From assembly GCA_950106755.1 (NCBI GenBank), contig OX467083.1, forward strand, positions 28,143,029 through 28,207,028: a DNA stretch of 64,000 nucleotides, read 5' to 3'. This document shows positions 42,294 through 53,700 of the stretch, piece after piece. Under the pieces are notes generated by a model. That model worked only from the letters and a program-made list of their open reading frames with translations, did not search any database and was not told the origin of the DNA. Every line of letters starts with the position of its first letter. Positions within the stretch are counted from its first letter, which is position 1. The position numbers were made by a program, and so were the translations under genes. The stretch comes from Climacium dendroides (taxonomy: Eukaryota > Streptophyta > Bryopsida > Hypnales > Climaciaceae).

Positions 42294-44032
42294 GTAGAGG
42301 AAGCCCTTTCTCCTTCTAAACTTTTCATTCATCATTTGTCTCGTAGCATTCATGAAACGTCCAGCCGATGCACTACGTAAGCACAATAGTATTTTGAACA
42401 CCCAGTGACCTCTCGTACCAACCAACCGCCATTCATCTAAATTTACTGATTCTTGCCACTCTATTTTTCTCTCTCCCCGAGCTTGAGGTGCACGTCACAC
42501 GAATGGAAGAGTGTGCTCACAGATATGTTCGTTAAATTGGCATGTTTCCCAGCGCCGGGATTGTGACGTTAAGTATCCAGAGCTTTGAAAACGAAGACTT
42601 TCAACTGCCACAGAGTGACCTCAAAAATTGTAACTACGTACTTGACTACCGGTACTGGAAACATGGTCAGCGTAAATCTGGAAAATGATCCACAAGAAGA
42701 CCCGTGTGATCAATTAGAATAATTGTGGATCTTCTCGTACTGTAGTCATTTTGTTGGTCTTCGCAGAATTTGTTTCCAATTGAGCTGATGCTCATACATT
42801 CAAAGCTCACTGCCTCAAGCTGATGACCTTCAAAATGCCCCCTCCGCATGTGTTCACGATTTGCATAGTTTCTGAGAATGTACTGGTACAGGAAATGTGC
42901 AATTGCAGGGTGTCGTGAGAAAACGTGGCTCAGTTGAGATCTGAGGTCTCGATTTCAGCGGCTGAAACTCCGCCAAGGTCACTGAAACCGACTATTTTAA
43001 TGAATACGAGGTTAGTATACAAGTACGGGTCGCTGATTTCTGGAGATTTTTCTGATTCAAAGTATGATAGTTGAATGGGCCGGAAGCACCTCTCGCTGAC
43101 TGCTATCACGGTCAGATTCATAGTAACAGGCTCAAAAGAAAATACGGAGTAATCCATATCGACGGAGTCTAATCCACATCAGTCAAAGTCGAGACTCCCA
43201 CCTGGAGTAACTCCCGCTGGCCTTAACATGGGTATGCATATTCACAACAATTCATTGAAAACAACTGAAAACAACTGGAAACATAGCATGACTGCTTACA
43301 TGAAGCCACACAACTCAAAGCTGGAAGGAACGTTACAATAAAAAATGGATGCCTGACAAATCCGTAGGGACTGAACTTGCAAAGTCGAATTAAGGTATGT
43401 TCGCACTTGGTGTTCCGGGTGGTAGTCACAGAGTGAATTCAGTCAGTCCAAAGATCTACTTAAATTCATTCAATAGAAGGACTGTTCACACTTGATATTT
43501 ACAGTGGTGTATGCAACGCGGATCCAGCCCAACCATACACCTCAAACGACGCTGTGGACGTTTCCATGAATGACAAAGAATCTTTGTATGTAGGACAGAA
43601 GTGCAATTGTTCATCCTTGGAATTTTGTGCGAAAAGGGGAGATCATGAACAGTAGTTTGACCTCCAATGAGGATTTAAAAAAAAAAAAAAATAGATGATG
43701 TCATACAGAACCAAACAGGATGATTTCCACGGTCACCAGCCAGGCGATTAAGGGTTAAAGAGGTATGGGAGAAACCAAAGTTTATACCAATGCTACGGTG
43801 GGAATGGTTGCAATTTACAGCACATTTCCATTGACAGGACCAGGACCTCCCTAATCTGCCTCCCGTGCAAAAGTATGTAGATCCTCAAGCTAGCAATCAG
43901 CTTCTTTACCATGATAGCCATCAAGTCCTCCAGTCCCGCAATTCGTAGAACTGGCTTAACTAGATCGATGTGTGCGTAATTAAAGACCTTAAGTTAAAAT
44001 TCCTGGATCCCATGTACGAGTGCAACTTTAAT
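42294..44032. other. Spacer downstream of the alliinase/TAR gene
   Basis: Balanced composition with no recognised gene. It holds a reversed short miniature element (43540-43758). Frames such as the 75-aa one at 42930-43157 on the minus strand have no recognisable domain. Confidence 0.45.
43540..43758 (-). mobile_element. Short TTAA-ended element, reversed, decayed left end
   Basis: The right end is GATTAAGGGTTAA. Its sequence is the reverse-complement counterpart of 42050-42293 (CCATGAATGACAAAGAATC, TAGGACAGAAGTGCAA, CAGTAGTTTGAC, GATGATTTCC). The left terminus near 43540 is degraded. A 14-base A run interrupts it. Confidence 0.65.
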
Positions 44033-47000
44033 TTAGCCCGGAGTTCTCGACGAGTCGATTCTGGCCAACCGATCCACCAGCATCTCAAACTTGCGACTCC
44101 GATCCAGCATGCTCAACCTCACGAACTCCCCGCCCACTCCGAAATGTCTCCCACTGCGCGTAATGATCCGCCTGGCCTTCAGCATCTCCTCACAATCTTT
44201 AGCTTTGAGGCACCGCAACCAGGCGAAGGCAGGAGTGGGGACCATTTTCTGGTGGAAGAAAGTGCATTCGGAAGGCGAAAACTCTGGGATGGCAAACTCC
44301 GTCGAGGTGTTCAGGGCGGATCGCAGGCGTGACCAACGGTACTGCATCCCTGCCGCGCCGAAGTGGAACAGCTGGTTGGTGGTAGAGGACGCGTCGGATG
44401 GGGCGTATCCTTCCACAACGGCTTTCAAAATTTGCGTGGCCCGTACTTGCGAATCGTGCGAAACACCGATCGTGTTCAACTCCATGAATTTCGTCATCCG
44501 CTTGGCCACGGTCTCGTCCTTCAGAATCGCCCACCTGGTCAAGGGATCCAAGAACGTAACGCCGAAAAGGACATTAGTATTGCCATGTGTTGCAGACCTC
44601 ATGGAGAATTTTGGTTTTGCTGATGTCATACATAGGAGAAATCCAAATTGTCAATCTATGGAATTTTAGAAGAAAACCATAGTGAATTGATTTCCACTTA
44701 TAGACAGTGCTACTAAGGTAGAGATTCCATTAACCTCACAATACATTAGAGGCTCCATTGACCATACATGTGAGCTTTAATTTGGTCTAAGTGTGTAAAT
44801 ACTGACATTTTAACTTTTGGCAATTGATTTTTAGCTTGACACAAATTGAATGTGCAAAATCGTTCAACAGAACCTCTCCCTTACTTTATGGGGAATGGAG
44901 ACTTTACAATAGAGGAAGGGTCCTATTTGCAATGGTATTTAGACAAACAAAAATGCAATTGTTTTGCTCACAGTTTTGTAACGCTCCCAATTCATATGCT
45001 AGCTTTTGCTTTGCTTTTGTAATGGTTGACTCATGGTGATTTGCAATTGTGATGATAGACTAGGAATGGAATTTGGACACGAAAGGACATGATTTGTCCA
45101 ATTACCATCTTGGATTTCTCCTGTGTATGTGACCAAAAATTGGTGGGTGCGTACATGACCAAAAGCGACGGAGTTTTGGTCTGATTGATCAACAAATGAG
45201 GTGGATGAGGAGAAGGGGATGGGGCGTTACGTACCCAATGCGAGTGCCGGCATGACCAGTGCTCTTGGAGAGAGTGAAGAGCATGATGTCGTGGTCGGCG
45301 GCTGCGGTGATGGGCGTGTAATGAGGCCAGAAGTACGCCAGGTCGTGCACCACATGCGCCAGCTGCTGCGGAGTGCCCTTCTTCACGATGGCATGCTGAA
45401 TCTTCCCGTCGGGGTTGTTGGGAGACGTGACGAGCTCGATGAAGGGCTGCCCATCCGTGGTGTCGAAGCTGGCGGCGTCGCCGGCCCACTTGAACAGCGC
45501 GGAACGCAAATAGTCCGTCACTGCTGGGTACGACTGACAAAACCAACACAATCAATCGGGAGGAGAGTCATAGTCGGTTTCACGATTTTCGGGACTCTAC
45601 TTGTAAACTCCTTTTGTTTTTCATTGATAGAGATCTTGACAAGAGATTTTTTCATTAAGTGAACTTGCTCAATTCTAATCTTCAATTCATCACTATTTTC
45701 TTGCACTTGAGTCCAGTTCCTTTCCACTTTGGTCATCCTATCCACTTCATCGAGCTATTATCTTCGCGCAGAAAAATTAGACAGAAAAAAGTGACTGTAA
45801 CCTCCAGTGCATTCTTTATGTAAACTTCTTTGTCTCCCATTATACATCTCCAACATTCATTGCCAATGAATTAAGTTTCAACCACTTTGCTGAAAACGCT
45901 ATTTGGAGGAAATTGAGGAAGCTATGCCCTATTCATACCTCCCCGTAATTGAAGTTTAGCCTATTCATTGAAAGCACGAATTGGAGCGCTGTGAGGATTT
46001 TTCGAAAGCCTCCATTCATTGAGATGGGGAATGAAACATGGGGAAGCACACAACTATGACTCCACTATTGTTGAATAAATTGCTTTTCAGCCAGTTCATT
46101 GAAAGCCAGGGGAGGTCCCATTGAGAAGAGAGCGGCACATGCAACCATGTGATAAAACCAGTTCAACCAGTATGGTTCAAACCAGTCTAAGCACACATTC
46201 AAGGAGACAAGAAACGTATGAGGGCGAGGCGCAAACCGAATAGAAGGGCGCGGCGGACACAATCCTCGTTGGCGCGGGCTGGTCCTGCGTCGTCAACGCA
46301 TACAACGCGGCTTGAAACAGCTGCGTGGATCCCGTGCCCACCACAATGTGCCTCCCGTCCGTGACGGCGTTTCCCACCACTCGATGCAATGCCCGAATCT
46401 GCTCCTCCACCTGAAACGTCAATTTCGTTAAATTGGTGGTATTTCAATACTTGGGTACCTTTCCGAACGCGCGTTCTAAAACATAAATCCGTACCGCTCC
46501 TAGATTTGAGACCTCAATGCACACATATATGTCACAATTTTTGACGCTGGAATCGTGCCAATTTAACGAATGGACCATGTACCTCCTTCTCCATGAACCA
46601 CACGTGCTTGCTCTGCGCGAAGTAGCTCATGCGCTGGTAGCCCAGAATCACCGTGATGCTCCTCTCCCCGTGCTGGAACCAAAACTCCTCGAACATGGTG
46701 GGGTCGCCGTGGTCAAGGTCGATCACGCAGCTGGGCACCACTTCCGCGCAATCCCGACCTCCGAAGCACTCGTAGCACTTACAAATCGGAGCTCGAGTCC
46801 CTGTGTCGCCGTTTTCCAGGTAGCCGTGGCCGGAGCAGGGAAGAGTAGGAATCTTAGCAATTCGCGCTGTGAATCGTTGCATGATTAGCGGCGGAGTGTT
46901 GCCTACATTCTCCTGGTGGAGAATCCATGTGGAGAGGAGGAATATGACCACAAAGCTGGAGATTAGCGCTGGCGTTGGCCAGGGAGCGCTGGAGTGGACA

Positions 47001-47131
47001 TGGTGGTGGGCGGTCTTGCAATGCGTGGAGAATGGGGAGCTCGGCAACTTCGCCGCCACCAGATGCTTCCGCTTCCTGGTGTCGCGCCCCACGTTGCTGT
47101 ATTTGAATATCCGCTCCGCTTCCATGGTCAT
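44033..47131 (-). CDS. Alliinase / tryptophan-aminotransferase-related PLP enzyme
   Basis: Exons in coding order are 47131-46583, 46410-46237, 45533-45235 and 44534-44033, giving 507 aa with all splice sites GT-AG. An N-terminal stretch at 54-71 (PALISSFVVIFLLSTWIL) is a likely signal anchor. Six cysteines at 99-135 (CSGHGYLENG...CKCYECFGGRDC) form the EGF-like domain of alliinases. The fold-type I PLP domain follows: VVGTGSTQ at 206-213, SPNNPDG at 278-284, the aspartate region VVHDLAYFWPHY, and the Schiff-base lysine K331 in TLSKSTGHAGTRIGW. Family members either make indole-3-pyruvate for auxin synthesis (TAA/TAR) or cleave cysteine sulfoxides (alliinase). The EGF-like region resembles alliinase and TAR3/4-type proteins, and substrate cannot be decided from sequence. 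It probably works on the lumenal or secretory side. Confidence 0.92.
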
Positions 47132-48220
47132 GATGCAACAAAACGCCCGCGGTCCTCAAACCATTGCCAGAGCTTGCGGGCTTCACAATCGGCAGTGATC
47201 GAGCATTCCAAACGAATTGTGGAGAAAAGCAATACTAGCACACGCTCCAATGCGTGGTAGGCGCATCAGCACTTCAGCGATTCAGCAGAAAACTAGCTTG
47301 GACCACAGGAATCTGAAGATCGATACCCGCCGGACAACCAGCCATTCATTCTTTCGCAAATTCGCAGCTCAATCCTGCCAGTCCACAACGACCAAATTCC
47401 AGTCTTCAAATTCCTCGAATCCTCACTCGTCTCACCCGACTAGACACCATGGTCCGAATTCAAGGCATTCACGAGACACTCAAACACAATCGCATCCCAA
47501 ACTAACGCCCCCGTCGAGCTAGTTCCCAAACGGGCCGAAATCCCGGAATACAGGCCGCCGCAGACACAGAGCTAATAAACCACGCACTCGACACCGAATT
47601 CGTCAGCCAAAGACGCAGACCAGCAACCCAGCTCGCAAGCTCCCCAAACACACCCCACCATTCCCTGTTCAGCAACTAGGACAATAGGACGAAATCCAAT
47701 CCCAGCTGAGCAATCAATCAATCAATCCATCCAAAGTCTAGATTCAATCACGTTGAAGGCATGGCGTGCACCAGAAAGAGATAGGTCTTTGCAGTCAGTC
47801 GAGCAGTGGCAGCGCCGACATTTGGGGTGGCGAACTGGCACCTCCGTCACTAAGTGCATACAAAGTGGAGAGTGGCAGCGGTCGCCAGTGACATGAATCG
47901 ACCTCGAGAAATGGGCCAAGACGAGCCCAAACTGAAGTACTGAACTGCCTGGAGCCCAAACTGAAATGGCTTGAGGAACTTAACGTAAAGCGCCTGTCTT
48001 AGAAATCTATAAATTGAAAAGAAATGGAAGGAAAAGAAAAGAGGAGGGAGTGAGGGACGGAAGGTTCCTGACCGGGAGGGGAGATGCGAGATGCGAGGGC
48101 TGCGCTGGCGGCGACGTTACGCGACTGGAGCGCGGCGGGAATGTGCGTAGTGGCAGCGGCGGCTGTCGTGCTCGCGGTGTGAATCGGGCTTGCCAACTGG
48201 CTCCTAGTCATAATAGGATT
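47132..48220. other. Presumed promoter and 5'UTR of the alliinase/TAR gene
   Basis: Balanced to GC-rich sequence with many short frames but no domain. It ends at the TTAA-ended element at 48221. I found no clear TATA box in the orientation of the gene. Confidence 0.45.
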
Positions 48221-48878
48221 TTAACCCCTAAATGCCCGAGGCACCAAATTTTGGTGTCGACAATAAAGTTACTGTGAAGTTAAATAAAACGTAACCAAGT
48301 TGCTATTTTTATTAGTTTATATTTTTGAAGAATTCTTTTTGAAGTCTAGTTTTAGCATCAAAAATCCAATTTTGAAAATGATTGATTATGATTTTTTCAT
48401 TCAAGTGATTGTGTACAAGGATGTCCATTGCAATCTTGATTTTCCATAGTGTTGACAGCTCTTGGAAATGAGCCTCAAATACACATCTTGGGAAAAAAAA
48501 ACATTAAAAATTCATTTTTAAAAATTGTAGAATAGATTTTCAGAAGCTATAAATTGATTGGAGTTATGCATATCAAACCCTTTATCTTCATATTTTTTTG
48601 TTGACCAACTTTTTAGATTTGACATATGAAAAGAAGATTGAAAAACTTCAAATCACTTTTACAATTAACACACACTCATTATCAAACATTATAATCTCTC
48701 AATCCATAAGTGATATTGTTGTGTTTTCTTTTCCTATACAATCTCTAAAATGTTTAGTTTGAATTTGTACAATCATAATTCAAAAAAATTGATACAACTT
48801 ATCAAAACATTGTCTTTTTGTTCAATTTTGAGCAAATTCTTAGAAGCTCAAAAAAGACCTTGGGCATTTAAGGGTTAA
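48221..48878 (+). mobile_element. Complete TTAA-ended miniature element, 658 bp
   Basis: TTAACCCCTAAATGCCC at the left is mirrored by GGGCATTTAAGGGTTAA at the right, a 17-bp inverted repeat with one mismatch, with TTAA at both borders. There is no coding capacity. It is closely related to the truncated copy at 35740-36162. This is the cleanest example in the window of TTAA plus CCC-type ends. Confidence 0.85.
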
Positions 48879-49609
48879 TTCCTTAAAATCAAAGCACTAG
48901 TCCACATTGTTGTGGCCAAGGCTAACTAAGTTAAAGGTAGTTTGCATTTGGGGGAAGCTAAAATTCTTGAAACAATTTTTAATAAATTTTTCATGATCTA
49001 ACCCAAGTCGTTTCATATTTTTTGGCCCTTTGTGGAATTAGTTATAAATTTTTGAAGTTGAAATGCAATTGTTACTAAAAGCAACCACCTCTTGAAATGC
49101 ACCTTATTTGCAATAATGTATCACAGCCTTGATTTTAATACACATTCAATTCTTCATGTCATTGCTACAAAAACATTTGCCTTGTTCCTATATGATGTTT
49201 GAAAAGTTTTTTCTCTATGCATAAATAAATATAAGAAAAAACAATAATAATTGAAGTCACACTTTTCCTACAAAGTATGAATTTGTTTAGGATTTTAAAA
49301 GTTTATTGTCAAAATAGTTAGAAGAATCTCTAGACCTCTCCCAAACCAACATAATGGTTATGTGATAAATTTGAAATGACTATAGATTTTCCTTTAAACA
49401 AACACAACATAAGGCCTTAAAATTGAAGATCACTTAGATTATAAGGCTTATTAGAATCATGCATGGTATTGTTAGAAAATCTTCAACATAGAAAGTGCAC
49501 TATAATAGAGTTTCTTTGTAATTTAGATTGAACACTTCATGATTGAATATTGGATAAGAATTAATTTTTGTGTGTAAATGGGTAGCTTTGATTTTTTCTA
49601 TGTTTATAC

Positions 49610-49612
<3 letters not shown>

Positions 49613-49658
<46 letters not shown>
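49613..49658. repeat. AT dinucleotide microsatellite
   Basis: An uninterrupted run of about 23 TA units. Such runs are often length-variable between individuals and assemblies. Confidence 0.95.
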
Positions 49659-49661
<3 letters not shown>

Positions 49662-50035
49662 CATTACATTCTATGTAAGTTATTTTAAATAGCCAATGTT
49701 TCTTTGGGAGATTTTTAGGTTTACATAAGAGTTACTTTTACCTTCACTTAAATATGGTATGTCATTGTCACACCATTGATAGCCCATCTTATACTCAAAA
49801 CCTTTGTTATAGTTGTTTATTTCTTGATTGATTCTAAGGTTCTCATCATTGAAATACTTTGAAATTTGTCTTCTTGGCTTACTATATCAAAGTTCACCTA
49901 ACTATACAACCACCTTGTTTCACTTCTTCTCATACTATGGTTGTATAGCCAAGTGAATCTCATAGAACTTTAATTTTATAAGATTATTCAACAATTAACC
50001 ATTCTTGTATATTTGGAAGTGGTTTTGACTTTTAG

Positions 50036-50262
50036 TTAAACCTTAAACAACAGATTGGTGTCATGAAATCATTCATTTTGATACTATGAAAATCATTGGT
50101 ATAAAAAAATCCAAAAGCACTCATTGGAAGACAAAGCACTATAGAAGATCTCCCCTTCCCACACAAAATTCCAAAGATGAATAGTTGTACTTCTATCCTA
50201 CACACAAAGATTCCTTGTCATCCATCAAAAGCCAAACTTCTGTCTCAATGTTTATGGGTTAA
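50036..50262 (+). mobile_element. Short TTAA-ended miniature element, 227 bp
   Basis: The left end is TTAAACCTTAAACAACAG and the right end GTTTATGGGTTAA. The interior words AAAAGCACTCATTGGAAG, GATCTCCCCTTCCCACA and AGATTCCTTGTCATCCAT match 42050-42293. The termini are more degraded than in that copy. Confidence 0.7.
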
Positions 50263-50330
50263 CTATATATGACATGTACCAAAATCACTATGCAGTCATA
50301 AGCCTCCTACTCTCCTTCTGACTTAATTTA

Positions 50331-50412
50331 AAGTTTCATAACCTAGGCTAAAACCTAAAAAAGTCACTTTCAAGTTTCATAACCTAGGCTAGAACCTAGA
50401 AAAGTCACTTTT
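50331..50412 (+). repeat. 41-bp tandem duplication
   Basis: AAGTTTCATAACCTAGGCTA occurs at 50331 and 50372. Both copies continue through AACCTA and AAAGTCACTTT. Confidence 0.85.
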
Positions 50413-50454
50413 ACTAACCCTTAGAGACCTGTTTTGTGAACGTATTGTTGAACG

Positions 50455-50495
50455 ACACAAGCTCTTACACAAGCTCTTACACAAGCTCTTGTAAA
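50455..50495 (+). repeat. 14-bp tandem repeat, about three copies
   Basis: ACACAAGCTCTTAC is repeated three times, the last copy ending CTTGTAAA. Confidence 0.8.
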
Positions 50496-51174
50496 TATTC
50501 TGACTCTGTCCTTGAAAACAGTTATGTCACCTGTAACGTCACAAGAATAATATATGCTACACGATACGCTACAAAACAGAATGAAACAGAACAAAACAAT
50601 CAATTGCCTCATTGCAGAGAATTGTGTGTTTTTATAATTCTCTACGTAGTCAGTTTTGAGCCCCTTTTTTTAACACTCCGTACGATTTACAGCTCAATAA
50701 TTTTCACAAATAATATTCACAAATAACACATCAATAGTATGTGAATGTATCACAATTAACTTCAATAAAAATATGGTGCATACAAGTTGTCGTACAATAT
50801 AACCAACAATTTTGATACGGTTCCAGTTTCAGCATGGACGACTCAAACACTTCCTATCATTAAAAGTTCCAAACAGCCCAAATTTACAATTTGCACGGCA
50901 TTATCACCCTGGAGTGGAAGCTAGAGACCACGACACCACAACAGCCCAACCAGTCACTTGAAATGACCTGCAGGTCGAAACAAGTATGACACTGCCATTG
51001 TGCGTCAGGTCTAAGGAGTAGGAACGTAAAAGCACTCAAAATTTAGCAGTAGAATGTAGAATGAACAGGGCGTGTCTTCTTTGGTCATGATGTGCAGAGG
51101 GTGTCCAGAAGAGGTAGAGATTGTGACTCCCTGAACTACCTGCTCGTAAAAGATGTGTCCAGTCAGTCCATTGT

Positions 51175-53700
51175 CTAGGATTCGTGACTCTTTTTCTGGA
51201 AAGGTATAACCAGGATGGGAGTGCGGACTCGAAGAGAACCAATCCAGCTTGTAACTCGAGAGAGAACTTGCAAGTTGCCAACTAGGACCTGCGTTTGGAC
51301 GAGGCCGTCACGCACTCGTTTTGCGGTGCGAACCACCAGAGGCTGCATTGCTTGAGCTGGAACGACGGCTTGTTTCTGCCACACTGAGCAACCATTTAAT
51401 GTTTGTTGGTGCCCATGAATCTTGAATGCCAAATCACCAAACAAGGCAAAAGTAGCCTGTTTCAGGAACTATTAAACATCATGAAGAGAATTTATCCATA
51501 ATTCATGAGAAGGTCTACCTAAGGTCATAATAATCATAAATGGAAGCTCCCTATATATTGCATGATCAGCAGTTAGACCTTCCCCACAAATCATCATAAA
51601 ATTCATGAGGTCGTCTCCACACAGTAACAATGATCATACAACATGATACATAGGGTGACCTCCAAATGATCAGCGTGACTGTAGGGAGACTTTCATAAGA
51701 ATTATAGCAAAAAAGTTCTTCATAATGTTGTCTAAAGGTTCTTAAAAAATATTCTAATTGTACCGAAAACCATGTTATCTTCCCTTCCACATAGAACACT
51801 TAACTTAAAACAGGCTAAAATGGTCTGTTAACATAACTTAACAAACACGATGTGAAAGGTGATCACCAAATTGACGTTGTATGTCATTGCATCCAGCTCC
51901 TCCATGTCATATGATACTAGCTTGCCAGGAACATTGTTACAAAAACCGTATTGAAAATACTCACCATCAGAAGCAAGACCCCCTACTTGTCGCATTCCAG
52001 ACTCAGCAGCGTTAAGAGCGCGAGCAGAACTTCTGACTCCCCTGGAAATCTCTTGCCTGATTGGTCAATGGATATAGAATCAGGTTAATATCGTTGTCGC
52101 AACCATGACCATCCTGCCTAAAAACGAAGGTGCACATGTGGTAAAACTAGAGAAAAATACGCCAATGCCAATCCCATGATTACAGTATCCAACTCTTTTC
52201 CAAAATTTGGTCATTTTCTTAAACGGTGCATGTCTCTTAATTAACACATTAAATCAACTGTTACAAACTAAATACATCGTTGCATAATTGTGAATCTCTG
52301 ATCACAAGGAGAAGTTGAGGTCGATTCTTTATCACCTAAATGGCCAAGGATTTAGGATATTAAAATGATTAATGATATTATATTGATCATATTGTGAAAA
52401 TTCAATAATTCAGACAGAACCGCAGTTTGTATCATCAGAACCAGTGAAGAAAATTGCATGTGTAAGTCAATTTAAAAAAAAAAAAATTGGCCCCCCAAAA
52501 GAGTCCCCACATGTCCTACTCAACTGTTAATAAAACGTAAGGCCCAATTTGGCTTCTTAGTCCTTCAGAGGTTACTTCAGTTTTTGAGAATAGCGAAAGC
52601 TTGGGATTCAGACGTTACACACCCTAAGTCGTTGAGTTCCATTGTGAGGTCACTGATCTCCATGCCGGACAATCTGATGGCCGCCATGGTGCCAGGCAAT
52701 TCCTCCCTTGCTGTATCTGCTAGCTTCTCCAGCGATTCAGCTGCCTTCTTAATTGCCTATCATCACATAACATTGCTTGATATAAAACCGACGATTCTGC
52801 AGTAAACAGGAACTACCAAACGCAACATGGGCCTGAACTTTAAAACTATTGATGCACATATCATAACATTCTTGAAACGAACTGTGAACGCCTTCGACCC
52901 AACAGGTACTTCAAGGGTGAAGCAGAGGGTCTCTAAGATGCTCCCTTTCTTTGACATTCCACTCTTTGGCACAGATCCTCTCACAACTGAAGTTCAAGAA
53001 TGAATGCATCAGCAAGTATAGTTACGTTTACCACTGCTGTAGACTGTTATCATGGAAGCATCACAAAAGAAACATCAGATAGACAAGATGGATGCGGTTT
53101 CCAAACCCTAGAAATTCACATCAGAAAACTTAAAGAGTCAGTGAGAAGCGTACCAACAGACTAGGAATCGCAACTGCAAGGAAAATGGTCATGAATCCCA
53201 CTGTCTGTGATCCCCAAAGCCACCCATTATAATCACACTCCGCATAACCGATTCCTCACTCACACACAAAAAAATGCAGAGTCCAGAATGAAATGCAATG
53301 AGAAGAATCAGAATCATACCACGAAAGCCGAGCACGAAAGGACCACGAATTGCTTGTCCGCCAAATACCACTCCCGCAATGAAGCAAGCGATGGCACTGG
53401 TGTCCCTACGGAAGACACCAAACCCTGCTCTTCTTGCACTCCCTTGTTCAAATCCCCTTGAAATTGCTCCAATTCTACTGCCATATTCCGACTACTTAAG
53501 GCCGCAAATTGGCAGCGTAAAGCCTGCCTACCCTTCGATGAATGCAGCTTACATCTCACCACATCCATCGCCAATTTCTTATGGCGACGCGCTGCTACCA
53601 GGGGTACATGGGACGAAATCGAGTGTGGAAGAATCAAGCACGTCGCAGAGACGTTACCACATGCCAATGATGGCCGCATCGTCGAAACCATCGACTCCAA
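51175..53700 (-). CDS. Plant-specific predicted plastid membrane protein, unknown function
   Basis: Exons in coding order are 53700-53320, 53237-53154, 52756-52623, 52056-51965 and 51383-51175, giving 299 aa in a closed frame. The N-terminus is rich in Ser, Ala and basic residues and lacks acidic ones over its first 40 residues, as expected of a chloroplast transit peptide. A hydrophobic segment (GFMTIFLAVAIPSLL) is followed by an amphipathic, probably coiled-coil region: AAESLEKLADTAREELPGTM, then AAIRLSGMEISDLTMELNDL, then QEISRGVRSSARALNAAE. I recognise this block as one conserved across uncharacterised plant chloroplast proteins. The C-terminus holds a second hydrophobic stretch. No catalytic motif is visible. 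The intron between 52056 and 52623 carries a dispersed repeat. The gene is divergent from the ABCG gene, with 1.5 kb between them. Confidence 0.8.
52310..52570 (-). repeat. Dispersed intron repeat copy in plastid-protein intron
   Basis: Read on the minus strand it has CCAAATTGGGCC, GAGTAGGACATGTGG, a TTCTGATGATACAAA segment and AATATGATCAATA. This is the same order as in the copies at 9370-9560 and 57120-57370 and in NPR1-like intron 4. Confidence 0.6.

Larger units (their letters stand above)
48879..51174. other. AT-rich spacer with simple repeats
   Basis: No gene. It contains a repeat shared with 30361-30560, an AT microsatellite (49613-49658), a short TTAA-ended element (50036-50262) and small tandem repeats (50331-50412, 50455-50495). 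The 3' flank of the plastid-protein gene lies at its right end. Confidence 0.55.

Noticed and set aside
44091..44669. 192-aa plus-strand frame opposite the last alliinase/TAR exon
   Set aside because: It is a shadow of the minus-strand coding exon, whose protein matches a known family.
52780..52984. Extra exon in the plastid-protein gene (frame containing VPKSGMSKKGSILETLCFTL)
   Set aside because: Including it breaks the phase, whereas joining 53154 directly to 52756 keeps the frame and gives the expected continuity (AVAIPSLL to the conserved helical block).
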